A stretch of DNA of 27,405 nucleotides. Source: Bipalium vagum. Its lineage: Eukaryota; Platyhelminthes; Tricladida; Geoplanidae. Position numbers and translations under genes: made by a program. The stretch is taken from positions 1 to 27,405 of the forward strand of contig JBBMKC010090414.1 of the NCBI GenBank assembly GCA_037834085.1, read 5' to 3'. Below, piece by piece: positions 10,723-20,114 of this stretch (its first letter is position 1; every line of letters begins with the position of its first letter). A model generated the notes under the pieces. The model had not been told where the DNA came from, did not search any database, and saw nothing but the letters and a program-made list of their open reading frames with translations.

Positions 10723-11365
10723 TTTCAAAGAGTGCTCATTAATAAAGAATATCTAAACAAATTCATTAAATTTTATGGTAATTTATATTTAAATTTTTTC
10801 ATGATCTCGACGTGCCACGGTTATAATTTATATGCCAAAGCTCATGATTTTAAAAGTACTTTCAGAACAATACACCTCCGATACAAAAAGTGCTATAGAC
10901 CAGTAATCCATCAATGAAACGATATTGAAGTAAAAATTCAATGTATAATTTAAATGGAAAATATAAAAGAAAAATTAAAAATTAAGAATAAAAGTAAAAT
11001 CGATAATATCCTCAATAAGAGCGTCAATGGATTCGCCCGGTCGTCCTCAAAGTCATTTTCAGGTCAGCTATGGATTCCCAAGCTCACTGAATGAGGGTTA
11101 GGGAATTGTTAAATCGATTTGCATCATCCTTAGGAAAATAAAAGGGAATTACTGGAATTGAAATTGGCCTCGGCTAAGAAAATCTTCATTGAATAATTGA
11201 AGTCTTCTTCTTCAAATCTTTTTCAGCAACAAAGAAAAAAAATCCTTGTCTAAAATTCGGTTGCGCTTTACTATTTGGTACATTAAAAAAAAATATTATG
11301 AAATCGTTGTGTAATTTAAAATTGTTCCATATAATTTTAAAAATAATAAAACAAATTAGTAATAA
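10723..11365. other. Stretch without recognised gene
   Basis: I see no gene here. It lies between the unnamed-family element and the Merlin fragment and may hold the decayed 5' part of Merlin. No terminal inverted repeat was found. Confidence 0.4.
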
Positions 11366-11800
11366 AACAATTTTTTTGTTTGAATTTGTTATGGCAAACC
11401 GAAGTACTATAAAGGACGGAACATCAAAGGTCATTGGGTATTATGGATGGTTGCCGATGGTAGCAATGATCTCCGTCTTGTTGTTTTACTTGACAAAAAC
11501 CGAGATTTTGACCATCTAATCCCTAATATAATTGAACAGGTGGCTCGTGGTTCAATTATCCACACCGATTATTGGAAAAGCTATGATTGCCTTCCTCAGT
11601 TTGGATACCAGCATAAGAAGGTTAATCATAGTGACAAGAAGCATCAGTTTAAAAGTAATCTTTTTTCATTAATAGTTTTCTTCATTTTCATTAACATTTT
11701 TTAAATGCTGAAGGAATCCACACAAACCGAATTGAATCAATGCCTCGAAGAGTACGGGCAATCATAAATTCGAGAGGTTATGCCACAAAATATTGACTAT
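11366..11800 (+). mobile_element. Merlin transposase fragment (ISXO2-like)
   Basis: This is a remnant of a Merlin DNA transposon, whose DDE transposase is related to bacterial IS1016/ISXO2. Readable parts in order are CYGKPKYYKGRNIKGHWVL, then LVVLLDKNRDFDHLIP, then GSIIHTDYWKSYDCLPQFGY with VNHSDKKHQF, and after a gap IHTNRIESMPRRVRA. The TDYW Asp and the Glu of RIES match the second and third catalytic residues of the family; the region of the first is not intact. About 55 bp of AT-rich sequence separates HQF (near 11650) from GIHTN (near 11715), as an insertion or intron-like spacer. The longest open piece is 11447-11704. The N-terminal zinc-ribbon region and the TIRs were not found. The copy is inactive. 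Confidence 0.8.
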
Positions 11801-11829
11801 TTAGTGATATTGTGTATGAGTTAATAAAG

Positions 11830-12789
11830 TATTTTGTAGTATGTGCCTTCAATTTTGAAATATAAGTAAAATTCATAAAAAATTAGGGGAGTGAACGTAC
11901 TTAATTCGCCTACTGTATGTTATTTTTTGTCGTTAATTATTAAAATATACACAAGATTTTTAGAATTATTTTTAGGTACCACATTATTTTAGTTGACCAT
12001 TTTAAAATTATATTGTGATTACGTAACTGTGTTTTTTTTTAAATGTACTAAATAGTAAAACGCAACCAAAATTTCTTCGTAAATCAAAGTAAATATCTTT
12101 TTGGGCAATTTCTGGAGATAGCCGTCTCTCTATACAGTCGTAGAGATTGTTCTACGATCACCAATCTTCATTGATCGACGGCGAGATTCTGGTATTATTT
12201 TAATACTTTAAAAAGTTTTTATTTAAAATAATATTATTATTAGTAGTAATATTATATTATTAATCTTATTATTATTATCACTCACGATCTGTACGGTTTG
12301 TGCCTTTGGCAAACTCAACAGAGATGACAATGTACAACATAAGTTTCTTTCATATTTTTTATATTAGGTGAAGATGTAGCAGAGATGTAAAAATAAGATC
12401 TTTTATTTCCCGGCACTTGAGAGTTTCTCAATGGAAAAAAGCATTCATCACCCATTCGTTGTTTTCATAAAAATTTACGCTGCGCTCAGCAGCATATTTT
12501 ATTTTGACAACATTCTTTTGTTGTAAAATGGTTTATTAAAACAACTTTTGCATAAATAATATTTAATCACCATAGGAACGATAAAATGATTATAGTAATT
12601 TTTATATAAAAAAATTATTTATAAAATTAGAATGTGAAATGAGTCCAGATTTCATGTCCTTTTTTCCATTCTTTCCCACTGCAAGATGAAGATCATAATA
12701 AATTAATTAATGATATTAAAGAAATCAATATTCAAATATTTTCAAGGTCGATCGATTTATTGATTAATTTTCAAAAATAAAATTTCAAC
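11830..12789. other. Intergenic stretch upstream of claudin-like gene
   Basis: No gene is recognised. It contains TTA-type simple repeats near 12215-12280. The last few hundred bases must hold the promoter and 5' UTR of the gene starting at 12790, but no distinct element can be named. Confidence 0.4.
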
Positions 12790-13542
12790 ATGGAAGCCAC
12801 TGAATACAGCATCATTACCGCACCCGTACCCGTCAACTCCGTTTGGTGGTTCAGCCTATCGATAGTTCAAAGAACGTTCCTCAGCGCCTTTCTCTTGTTT
12901 TACTTTGTTGGCACTTTGACTGTGACCGGCGCCATTTTTGTGGACCGTTTTTACGAATACAACTTAACTCTGAAATCCATGCAGCTCAAGCGAAGCAGTA
13001 ACACAGAGTTGATAATTCGCTATTTGGTTACCGTGAGAATAATCCACGGATTCTGGCGAGAGGATATCACGCATGACTTCAATCAAACGAACAACGATCC
13101 TGCCAAGCTGGCCTACTTCAGCACGCACGCCGCTGTAGGCGTGGAGATTTGGAAAAACTGTCGCACCATGTCCATCCGTGGAGGTCCTTGCCATGCAGCT
13201 GCAATTTTATGTTTGGTTCTGGGTATGATAACCCTATATTATCATTGTACCACAATAACCTTTTTCCGGATATTTATGATGATGAATGTGATGGGAGCAG
13301 CGATCATGGTGATGGTTGCGCTGGGGATGGAATACTCGGCTGCCAAAGAGTACGACTTTTGTGTGAAAAATATGATGCAGTCCGAGAGTGAAAAACGATT
13401 TGTGAGGGGTCGTTTCTTCAAACCGACATTAACCATCAACGGAATCAGCTTTTATTTGTTGCTGTTCGGTAACTTTGGTGTATTTTTGCCAATGTTAGTT
13501 CTCGGTTGCTATTTGATATTTTTTGACAGAAAAAATTTATAA
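12790..13542 (+). CDS. Four-pass membrane protein, claudin/PMP22-like
   Basis: The 250-aa product starts at an ATG in a good context (TTTCAACATGG) and is one intact frame. Four hydrophobic segments are visible: about 28-51 (TFLSAFLLFYFVGTLTVTGA), 134-153 (AAAILCLVLGMITLYY), 157-181 (IFMMMNVMGAAIMVMVALGM) and 220-245 (FYLLLFGNFGVFLPMLVLGC). The first loop, 52-133, is long and has two N-glycosylation sequons (N58, N98). It ends with GVEIWKNC at 117-124, which recalls the W-GLW-C signature before transmembrane segment 2 in claudins. The GPCHAAAILCLVLG that follows resembles the RA-rich start of claudin segment 2. The second loop, about 182-219, holds C190. If this reading is right, it would act in the plasma membrane, perhaps at cell junctions or as a channel subunit. 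The resemblance is limited, and another four-pass family is possible. Codon use and intactness indicate a real gene. Confidence 0.7.
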   Translation: MEATEYSIITAPVPVNSVWWFSLSIVQRTFLSAFLLFYFVGTLTVTGAIFVDRFYEYNLTLKSMQLKRSSNTELIIRYLVTVRIIHGFWREDITHDFNQTNNDPAKLAYFSTHAAVGVEIWKNCRTMSIRGGPCHAAAILCLVLGMITLYYHCTTITFFRIFMMMNVMGAAIMVMVALGMEYSAAKEYDFCVKNMMQSESEKRFVRGRFFKPTLTINGISFYLLLFGNFGVFLPMLVLGCYLIFFDRKNL

Positions 13543-13944
13543 ATGATCGATTGGTGAAAGAGGAAAAGTTTTTAATCGATTTGTTGTTAAAAAGGCTAAA
13601 AAATTGGGGATAATCAATGAAAAGTAACTGTAAGGACTGTAGCATTTATTAATAGCACAATTTTGAAAACTGTCGCTTCACCAATATCACTCAATTCAAA
13701 CAAATCTTTTTTTATTTTAATCAATATATATATGTACAATTCGAAATCCATTTCGACTTAGGATTGTCCTTATACGAATAATGTGGGAAATATTTCCAAA
13801 TATTGACCAATCAGTAATGGTTAATTGTTTTTGATATTATTTCTGATTGTGTAACTGCAGTGCGAAAACCGATTTTTATTAATATTTTTTTGTGATATTT
13901 TTAACAAATTAAAATAATGATCAACTAAATATTTTTATTAATAT
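13543..13944. other. Intergenic stretch between convergent genes
   Basis: No gene is recognised. It would contain the 3' UTR of the claudin-like gene. A TATATATATG run lies near 13725. Confidence 0.4.
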
Positions 13945-14092
13945 TTATTGACAAGGTTGAGAGACCAAACATTGACATTTGACCGATTCATAACATTCTT
14001 GCTCTGAGCTGACATAAACATAAATCTTCTCGGCACGCTGATCACAAAAACGAATACTTTCAATAGTGTAGAACATTTGGATTTCAAGCAAA
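13945..14092 (-). CDS. Possible terminal exon of small Cys-rich protein
   Basis: On the minus strand an open frame ends with five closely spaced cysteines: EQECYESVKCQCLVSQPCQ, then stop. The stop overlaps an AATAAA. A candidate splice acceptor (AAAAATAG) sits just before the exon at 14093-14094. A consensus donor, GTAAGT, is found further upstream on the same strand (14318-14323). The reading phase across these two sites is compatible, giving ...AVYIA joined to LLEIQMFYT. I do not recognise the protein, and the upstream exon lacks a visible start. The Cys pattern suggests a secreted peptide. It could also be chance. Confidence 0.25.
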
Positions 14093-14139
14093 CTATTTTT
14101 AAAGGTTTTTTGATATTTATGGTAGTTTGAGACAATGAA

Positions 14140-15225
14140 TATTAATTGAAATGAGAGAGCACACGGGGGATGCATCAATGACTCAAACTATTTCTGTCAC
14201 ACCTTTATGGAATATATCCTTAAGGATTACCGGAAAAGCATGACACCAGTTATAAAGATAGTTTTAGAACATATTTCAACTTGAAATTAGGAGACCAGGA
14301 TCAAATAATTGTTAAAAACTTACGCGATGTATACAGCTGTGTTATACGCAAGAGAACTTCATATATCGAGGTTTATCTGTATTTTTGTTTTACTATGTTC
14401 TACTACAACTGGAAGGGACTTCTAATATATGTACTGTTAGTTAAAAATATTTATTAAAAGTGGATTATGATTATTCACCAGTGGAAGGTTATGAGGCGTT
14501 GTCGGAGTTTCCAAAGTATCTAGCGCACTCAGATACCTGCAATAATGCCGATAACCAAGTCGTATTTTCCCACATTTATTTGAATGGCAAGTTCTTGAAC
14601 ATCCAACCCAATATTCTTCGACAAATGTTCTCTTTTTTCGTTTTGGATGTGGATGACCGTCGAGAACGAATCACATTGGTGATTATAGAAGTGATTCGAA
14701 CAATTAGTTTGCTTGAATTTATTAAAATGAGGACCTCACGCCTAAATTAACAATTATTAAATGTTTTTCATTCAAATTTTTAAAATTATAATGTTACGTT
14801 TTTTAAATATTTTAAAAAAATGTTGGGAAATTTAAAAAAAGTAAATAATTTAATTTTAAGAAAAGATGAGTTCTTGAGTTCTCCATGAACTGTTACAAAT
14901 TTGCCAGTTTTTCGTTAATTATTGCATCAGAAGAAAACGTATTGATTATTACTATATCTGATTTGCTTTCATTATATTGGATATTAGTGACATTTTACGA
15001 ATTGAGATCGATTTGTTTTTGTTGTGCTTAATTATTATTGCTTTGATTTTGAATTATTATTTAAAAATGACTGCACAAGAATATAACTGTGATTGCTTGC
15101 CATTTGTTCTCTATAACATTTTCCGGGATTAGGAACAAGAAATTTCATTTCCTACACAAAATTTGATAGAGATAAGATGCTCAAGTTTTGGAAATCGTAG
15201 AATAATAAGAAATTCGAACGACTCA
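14140..15225. other. Stretch with one unassigned small open frame
   Basis: The forward frame at 14460-14750 (96 codons, starting with GTG) encodes QVVFSHIYLNGKFLNIQPN and related sequence of mixed composition. It has no ATG near its start and no recognised domain, so it may be an exon or a transposon scrap. The remainder is AT-rich with nothing recognised. Confidence 0.3.
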
Positions 15226-15231
15226 GCCATT

Positions 15232-15311
15232 TTCTGTGAACACACTTCCCCACAAACACCGTCTACAATCCACTTTTCATCGCATGTTATGATACGATTA
15301 AAACGGACCCG
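15232..15311 (-). mobile_element. Mariner/Tc1 transposase scrap (first catalytic motif)
   Basis: The minus strand reads FNRIITCDEKWIVDG, matching the mariner segment around the first catalytic Asp (ITGDEKW in the family, ITCDEKW in some members). Upstream on the same strand, FTVKYIERKRVR fits the preceding region only loosely. No second or third catalytic motif lies downstream. It is a short dead fragment. Confidence 0.5.
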
Positions 15312-15339
15312 CTTTCGTTCAATATATTTAACGGTGAAA

Positions 15340-16045
15340 AGTCGATCAAATTATCGATACGTTGAAATGGGAAGAGATTTTTATTTTCCCTTTGCAAAAA
15401 ATAAAAATATACCCCAGCTGAGTTCTGCAACCGTTGGAATTACCTGCTTCGTACTTTTATAAAGTAATATTACCATTTATTATTATAAAAGTATTCTTAG
15501 AATATTGTGACGATTATTATTAGATATTATTATTATTATATTGGTGTTGGCAGAGTGAAATGACTTGAGAACATGAACAGCATTCCTCTGGGGCCAAGGG
15601 AGGGGGAAATGTATCTCAACACTGCCAACTTGTTTCCAAGAAGTGGGGAAATATTTTTGCAAGTTTTCTATTGTTCCTCTTATGGATCAAATGCCAAAAG
15701 AGATTTCCAAAGGTTGGGTTTTATTATGAAGCCGGAGCCAAGCTTCCCCGGGCCTCATCTTTCAGCCATGATTAAAACAAATATTTTTAATATGAATAAA
15801 TATTTTCTCTCTGTAAAATGTCCAAGAAAACATTTTAAAGGTCCTTTGTGATTAAGCATAAAATAAAATATTCTTTCCTCCAGTTATATAAAATAATTAA
15901 TTCAATTTTAAATATTAAAAGTAATTAATTCAAAAATAATAATTTAAAAAAAATAATTAAAAAAAAATATTATGAAAAAATTATATTTGTATTTTTTTAT
16001 TTTACAATTAATTTTAAAAATTAAAGTTTTCATTTTCATTGGGAA
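15340..16045. other. Stretch without recognised gene
   Basis: The forward frame at 15573-15851 has an ATG and 92 codons but no recognised domain, no signal peptide and no neighbour that supports it. I regard it as unproven. The part from 15850 to 16030 is very A/T-rich. Confidence 0.4.
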
Positions 16046-16059
16046 AATGGTTACCCTTA

Positions 16060-16250
16060 TTACGAATGATCCGTTGTCTGGAAGGGTAGGACCAACGGAC
16101 TACCTTGCTTAACTTTGGTGGACGACCCTTTCTTTGATTATCTTCACATGGGAGACCAGCTTCGAACCAATTGTTGTTCGTGGAACAGTTTCTGGTTGGA
16201 AATGTCTAACGACACCAGATTTATTCATTTGTCCAAGCAGAAAAGACACC
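16060..16250 (-). mobile_element. Transposase HTH fragment (Tc1-like)
   Basis: The minus strand contains VPRTTI followed, after a frame change, by WFEAGLPCEDNQRKGRPPKLS. The order of a short helix-turn-helix with a SRTTI-type recognition helix and then a GRPPKLS linker is the usual bipartite DNA-binding region of Tc1-like and related DDE transposases. No catalytic part is attached. The plus-strand frame over the same bases (16134-16343) looks like its shadow. Confidence 0.35.
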
Positions 16251-16344
16251 AGCCTCTTGGCCTATATTAACCTTTCTCGAATTCTCCCTGCTTCTTATGT
16301 GTCGACAGAAGATGGAGTGATCTGTAAACCTGTTTGGAAATGAT

Positions 16345-16757
16345 TTTTAATTTCAAGATATTAAATCCTCCGTTGGCGAAATATTTTATAATATCGTTAG
16401 TCTCATTAATACCCTACAGACTGTAAGGCAAGACGAAAAATGCAAACAAGTCCAACCAAAGGGCTCACTGCTCTCAGAGCACAGATTTAGGACGGGGGTC
16501 ATACCGCATCACAAAAGTAAACAATTTAGAAAACTATTAAACGTAAGGAGTGAAATACAAAAATGGTTAAGAATCTGATGCTTTCAACTTTCAGTCAGGA
16601 AATGTGCTCTTTGACACAGAACAGTAAATAATGATCCGCCTCCCTTTTCACAAAAAGATTAATCAACAATATAATATTCAGAAATAAAAATATAAATAAA
16701 ATAAAGCGCTGATAATGTATTTAATGTAAATTGTCCTCATTAATGAGACCAACATTG
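16345..16757. other. 3' flank of the secreted-protein gene
   Basis: No gene is recognised. An AT-rich run with AAATAAAATAAA-type sequence lies at about 16680-16705, downstream of the minus-strand gene that ends at 16758. Confidence 0.4.
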
Positions 16758-17570
16758 TCAAGTGTAAACCTTTATTGAGGACTCATCATAAACTCCGATA
16801 ATCTCCAAGGACTTCCCTCCTTGTACATAATATAACCAACGTTCGCCCTCTCCATTGGTATTTACATATAAAATCTGAGGAAAGATGAAACGAGTTCCAT
16901 TAGGCCAATGCTGTCCATACGGGCACCAATCTGGCATACCCATCACAACAAACATCCCAGTATCTTTGTGACACCCTCCTTTATTATTCGTGTTAATATA
17001 AAAATTTCTCGAGAGGTCTTTCAAGCTTCTAAAGGCGAAGAAGCTAAATTTCTGTCTGCGTAAGTAAGAAATCTTCCAAGGAAAAGAATTTTTCAAGTTA
17101 TTTTCGTTGAACCACGAAGTGACACTGTCCGTCCTGCTGACTTCGAACAGTAAATTGATCACTATTTCGTTTTTGTAATTTCTCACTGTGATGTTCATCA
17201 GTAAAGGTCGCAAAGTATTCCATTCATCAAGAAGTAAACTTCTGAAATTATCCCAGGATTTAGTGTTTACGTACTCTCTATTCTTTCCAGATTCAAGGTA
17301 AAACCGGTATGGATCGAATCCACTTCCCGAAAACAGTCTATACAAAACTATTACGTTATCAACTCGTTTGTAGACCCTCAATCGCCGTGGTTGATATTGC
17401 GTGGAAATCTTCGTTGGGGATTGGTAGCATAGGCGATCGTTAACCATAATGAAATAGTCCGATTTACTCCTGCAACTGGAGACGGCGCACCGTAAATATT
17501 TTGAAGAATCGCTCATAATCAGACGAAAGCAGCATAATAAAATGATGGAAATGCTTTTGAATGTCCCCAT
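16758..17570 (-). CDS. Secreted protein of unnamed family (270 aa)
   Basis: The frame is intact from an ATG at 17570 to a TGA at 16758. The frame stays open further upstream, but the codon at 17606 is TTG. The first 20 residues (MGTFKSISIILLCCFRLIMS) look like a signal peptide, so the mature protein is probably extracellular. After that come cysteines C28, C33, C48, C200 and C216, and sequons at N126 (NIT) and N224 (NGT). The C-terminal half has SVTSWFNENNLKNSFPW (149-165), RNFYINTNNKGGCHKDTGMF (188-207), PDWCPYGQHWPNG and FPQILYVNT. From memory, this order (SWF, S-PW, R-F-I, GGC-D-GW, CPW, P-LYS) matches an uncharacterised family of secreted invertebrate proteins with an N-terminal hydrophobic leader; I cannot name a function. 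An AATAAA overlaps the final codons (in SSIKV). It has no close coding neighbours on the same strand. Confidence 0.75.
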   Translation of the reverse strand: MGTFKSISIILLCCFRLIMSDSSKYLRCAVSSCRSKSDYFIMVNDRLCYQSPTKISTQYQPRRLRVYKRVDNVIVLYRLFSGSGFDPYRFYLESGKNREYVNTKSWDNFRSLLLDEWNTLRPLLMNITVRNYKNEIVINLLFEVSRTDSVTSWFNENNLKNSFPWKISYLRRQKFSFFAFRSLKDLSRNFYINTNNKGGCHKDTGMFVVMGMPDWCPYGQHWPNGTRFIFPQILYVNTNGEGERWLYYVQGGKSLEIIGVYDESSIKVYT

Positions 17571-17670
17571 CAATGATAAATGAATTATTTTTTCGAATAA
17601 TTTCAAACAGAAAAGTCAATAAAATTACCTCATTTAAACAAAGCACAGATTTTTCGGTAACATGTCCAAA

Positions 17671-18060
17671 CATAGATAAAATAATGTTCGTAATCCCATT
17701 GTTTGTCTTTGGATATTTTTTTTGTTCTTTGATTTATTTTATTTATATATGTTAGAAATATTTTTATTTATTTTTATATTTCATTTTCTGACCTCAGCTT
17801 TTCATAATTTACAAAAATAAAATTCAGAAAAACTTCAATTGAAAAGTTTTCCTATTTTAAATGTTAAATAATTTTAGGTTGGCCAATGGTCTTGCAACAC
17901 TTTGAAAAGATTGCAAATCATTATTAAATCATTAATTAATCAATATATATGTATATATCCAGTCTGATACATTAAATTGTCCAGTACAAAAAATTCAACA
18001 CTTTTTCATTTAAATAAATTTGTTTATATCAAGCATCAGGTTATTTATCGTTGTCAATTC
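17671..18060. other. Transposon-end stretch without gene
   Basis: The stretch contains TTAGGTTGGCCAA at 17874-17886, like a mariner terminal inverted repeat. At 17979-18000 TGTCCAGTACAAAAAATTCA resembles a Tc1-type end. No host gene is recognised. Confidence 0.4.
17874..17887 (+). repeat. Mariner terminal-repeat-like end
   Basis: TTAGGTTGGCCAAT matches the start of many mariner terminal inverted repeats (TTAGGTTGGCCAAA...). No partner end or mariner coding sequence follows it directly; a Tc1-like fragment does. It is probably the stub of a deleted copy. Confidence 0.35.
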
Positions 18061-18102
18061 TAATTTAAAGTTTTGTATATTGGTTTTCTTTCTTTTTCTC
18101 CA

Positions 18103-18365
18103 GCACACAAGCCCTTCCTTTCAAAGGCTAACAAAGCAGTGCGTTGGTTGTGGGCACAACAGCATCGCCAAACAAACTGGTCAACAATCATCTTCATTGT
18201 TTCAACAGCGGCTTAATAATGAAGGATATGTTGAGCTATTAGAACAGAACGTCCTTCCTTTCGTCGATCAAATGAACAACTTAGAATTCTACAACCAAGA
18301 CAATGCACCAAACCATACTGCCATATTTAGAAGAGATTGGTTCGATGATCATGACTTACCTTTTT
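18103..18365 (+). mobile_element. Tc1-like transposase fragment
   Basis: The forward strand reads WLWAQQHRQTNWSTIIF in one frame, then NNEGYVELLEQNVLPFVDQM and YNQDNAPNHTAIFRRDWFDD in another. These correspond to the Tc1 region before the first catalytic Asp and to the second-catalytic-Asp block (QDNAP.HTA). About 100 residues between them are missing, and the third catalytic block after the HDL motif is lost. At its 3' end the fragment runs directly into a Gypsy-like RT piece on the other strand. A Tc1-type end may lie at about 17979. It is inactive. Confidence 0.75.
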
Positions 18366-18590
18366 GTCATCCAGATATACACATGAACCTTCCATTCCGT
18401 TGAGTATCTTAGTCATTAATTCTTGAAAGGTTCTCGGTGCTGCTGCTATTCCGAAAGGCATTCTGTTAAAACAATATTGGCTTGATTTTGTAGAGAATAC
18501 TGTCTTCTGCTTCGATTCTTCTTCCACTTCTACCTTGTAATATGCATTCCCTAAATCAATAGAGTTGACATACCTAGGCCTTTTATTGTC
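18340..18590 (-). mobile_element. Gypsy-like LTR retrotransposon RT fossil
   Basis: The minus strand encodes a piece of reverse transcriptase from a Gypsy-class element. VNSIDLGNAYYKVEVEEES and KTVFSTKSSQYCFNRMPFGI are followed by AAAPRTFQELM and CVYLDDKK. These correspond to the LDL..GYHQI, KTAF, F.RMPFGL..AP..FQ..M and VYLDD parts of the family. Only this central RT piece is recognised; no LTR, gag, protease or integrase is attached. It is a broken fossil, abutting a Tc1 fragment at one end and LINE-derived sequence at the other. Confidence 0.8.
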
Positions 18591-18689
18591 TATTACACAA
18601 TGGTTTTCATGACATCCGTGTCATTTCATTTTTACAGTAGATGTACGGGAAGACAGACTTCAAAAAAGACTAGTACACCGGGCTTCACT

Positions 18690-19760
18690 ATATTCCATCG
18701 AAAATAATTGGGAAACATTCTTTTTTATATTCTCTGACATTCTCTTCAATTAATCTTTCTTCTTTATACGACACCTTAAATATAAAAATGAAGGCCACTT
18801 CATTAACATTTAAAACCAGTGGAGAGTGGCCAATAAGTGAGTGGTCTGATAAACTTTTGGACATTGAAGTCGACACCAAAGGGCTTTCCTTCCCTGATGG
18901 TTACCTTCTCCGAGCAAGTGACGTAACTGAGGATTGTTTTAATGTTAAGGAAACAAAAATTAACCTGGGATCTACAAAAGTCTTGTATGCCTTTAGCTGC
19001 TGAGTTGAATGAAAGACAGTTGTGGATTTTCTTCAACAGCTTCGTGACATTTTCATAGAGCTCAAGTGAATTGAGATTGATTTTGTGGCCATGGCCTATG
19101 CTGAGGTATCTGCATCATTCGTTGTATTCTGTCCGATCTTTAATCCAACAAGCAGACCTGATTCTCCGGAATATGAAAGGCAGCGCATTTCTTTGGATTA
19201 GGAATATCTAGGAAATTTGTGTGGATTAGGGTATCCGTAGCATCAGCTTCTTCAATCATCATGTTGAGGAGAAAAATTATTCTCAGAAAAGCCTTCAAAA
19301 CTACCCAAGCTCTTCTGATCTGGATCCAATAAGTTGGAGGCCTGAAGTCAGGTTTTCAACTGTTTCGTCAGGATCGAGATCATAAATTTGTAATTGTTGT
19401 AAAGAAGGGTTACGAGTCTCAAGCTGCATACTTCAATGTAGTCTTCTTTTCCCGATTTTTCAATAATTATGGTATCAAAAACTGTCCATATTGTTGGAGT
19501 TTTGGAGAGGCAGATTCCTTCAGAATCCTTAAGAAATAGGTCGCTAAAACTAACGTTATCAGGTCGGGTGATGATAGATGATTGCTCTTGCGAATTATTC
19601 GGACAATGTCTGCAGCATTAGGTGCTTGGAAGGCGAATGGAGTTGTGGCCTTGACAATATTGTGTCGAAAAGCAGAATACCCGTTAGCTGGTGGTGGCTT
19701 TACTGACTTCTCTTGGAAGTTGTTGTAGAGGTTCGATTCCGATTGGAAGACTGACTTCTA
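18690..19760 (-). mobile_element. Decayed LINE (non-LTR retrotransposon) RT
   Basis: The minus strand from about 19700 to 19315 reads like the N-terminal and finger part of a non-LTR reverse transcriptase, though in more than one frame. First comes FAFQAPNAADIVRIIRKSNH with LSSPDLI (family: I.KS...S.PDGI). Then comes TIWTVFDTIIIEKSGKEDYI with LVTLLYNNYKFMISILTKQL and LLDPDQKS (family: W....+..I.K.G...D...+R.I.LL...YK+....+..RL...l..Q.gF). Further downstream, to about 18690, frames with Lys/Ser-rich content could be the decayed catalytic and thumb part, but no clear YADD is visible. Frame changes and stops show that it is dead. The clade is uncertain. Confidence 0.5.
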
Positions 19761-19944
19761 TTGAAGTGCTTTTTAAACTACTGTAAATTACACTACTCTA
19801 TAAATTTATAATTTTTTTGTATCGGAGACAGCATTTTGATAATATAGTGTATTTTTTGTCGTTGATTACGAATATGAAGTCTTCTTTCCTGTGGGACATT
19901 TGGTTCAGACAAATATACAAGAATTATAACAAAAACAGTGGATT

Positions 19945-20110
19945 TTAACAAAAAATTTATTATATTTACAATGAAACGTTTTCCTGTGAGCTTTTATACT
20001 ATGAATAATTATGGCATTGTTACGCTTTATGAGTGAGCGGTGGTCTGCCTCTTGCTAGCACTCCATCCGTCCTGATACCTCTTCTTCATAATGGCTATAT
20101 CCTGGTGGAA
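19945..20110 (-). mobile_element. Second copy of the unnamed repetitive family (C-terminal part)
   Basis: The minus strand reads QDIAIMKKRYQDGWSASKR, parallel to the C-terminal block of the broken copy at 9180-10722. The nucleotide sequence also matches 9190-9345: TTTACAATGAAACGTTTTCC, GAGCTTTTA, CATCCGTCCTGATACC and CTTCATAATGGCTAT have counterparts there. About 45 bp near 19995-20040 have no counterpart in the other copy. It is short and broken. Confidence 0.5.
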
Positions 20111-20114
20111 TTAT

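Noticed and set aside
18788-19036. Open frames on both strands (GEWPISEWSDKLLDIEVDTK and others) as a host gene
   Set aside because: No recognised domain or start context; they lie in the downstream part of the LINE remnant and may be decayed element sequence.
19684-19745. GGTTCGATTCC, a perfect tRNA box B-like motif, with a TAGCTGG upstream
   Set aside because: The T-stem would not pair, box A is poor, no acceptor stem forms, and the region reads as LINE-derived sequence on the other strand.
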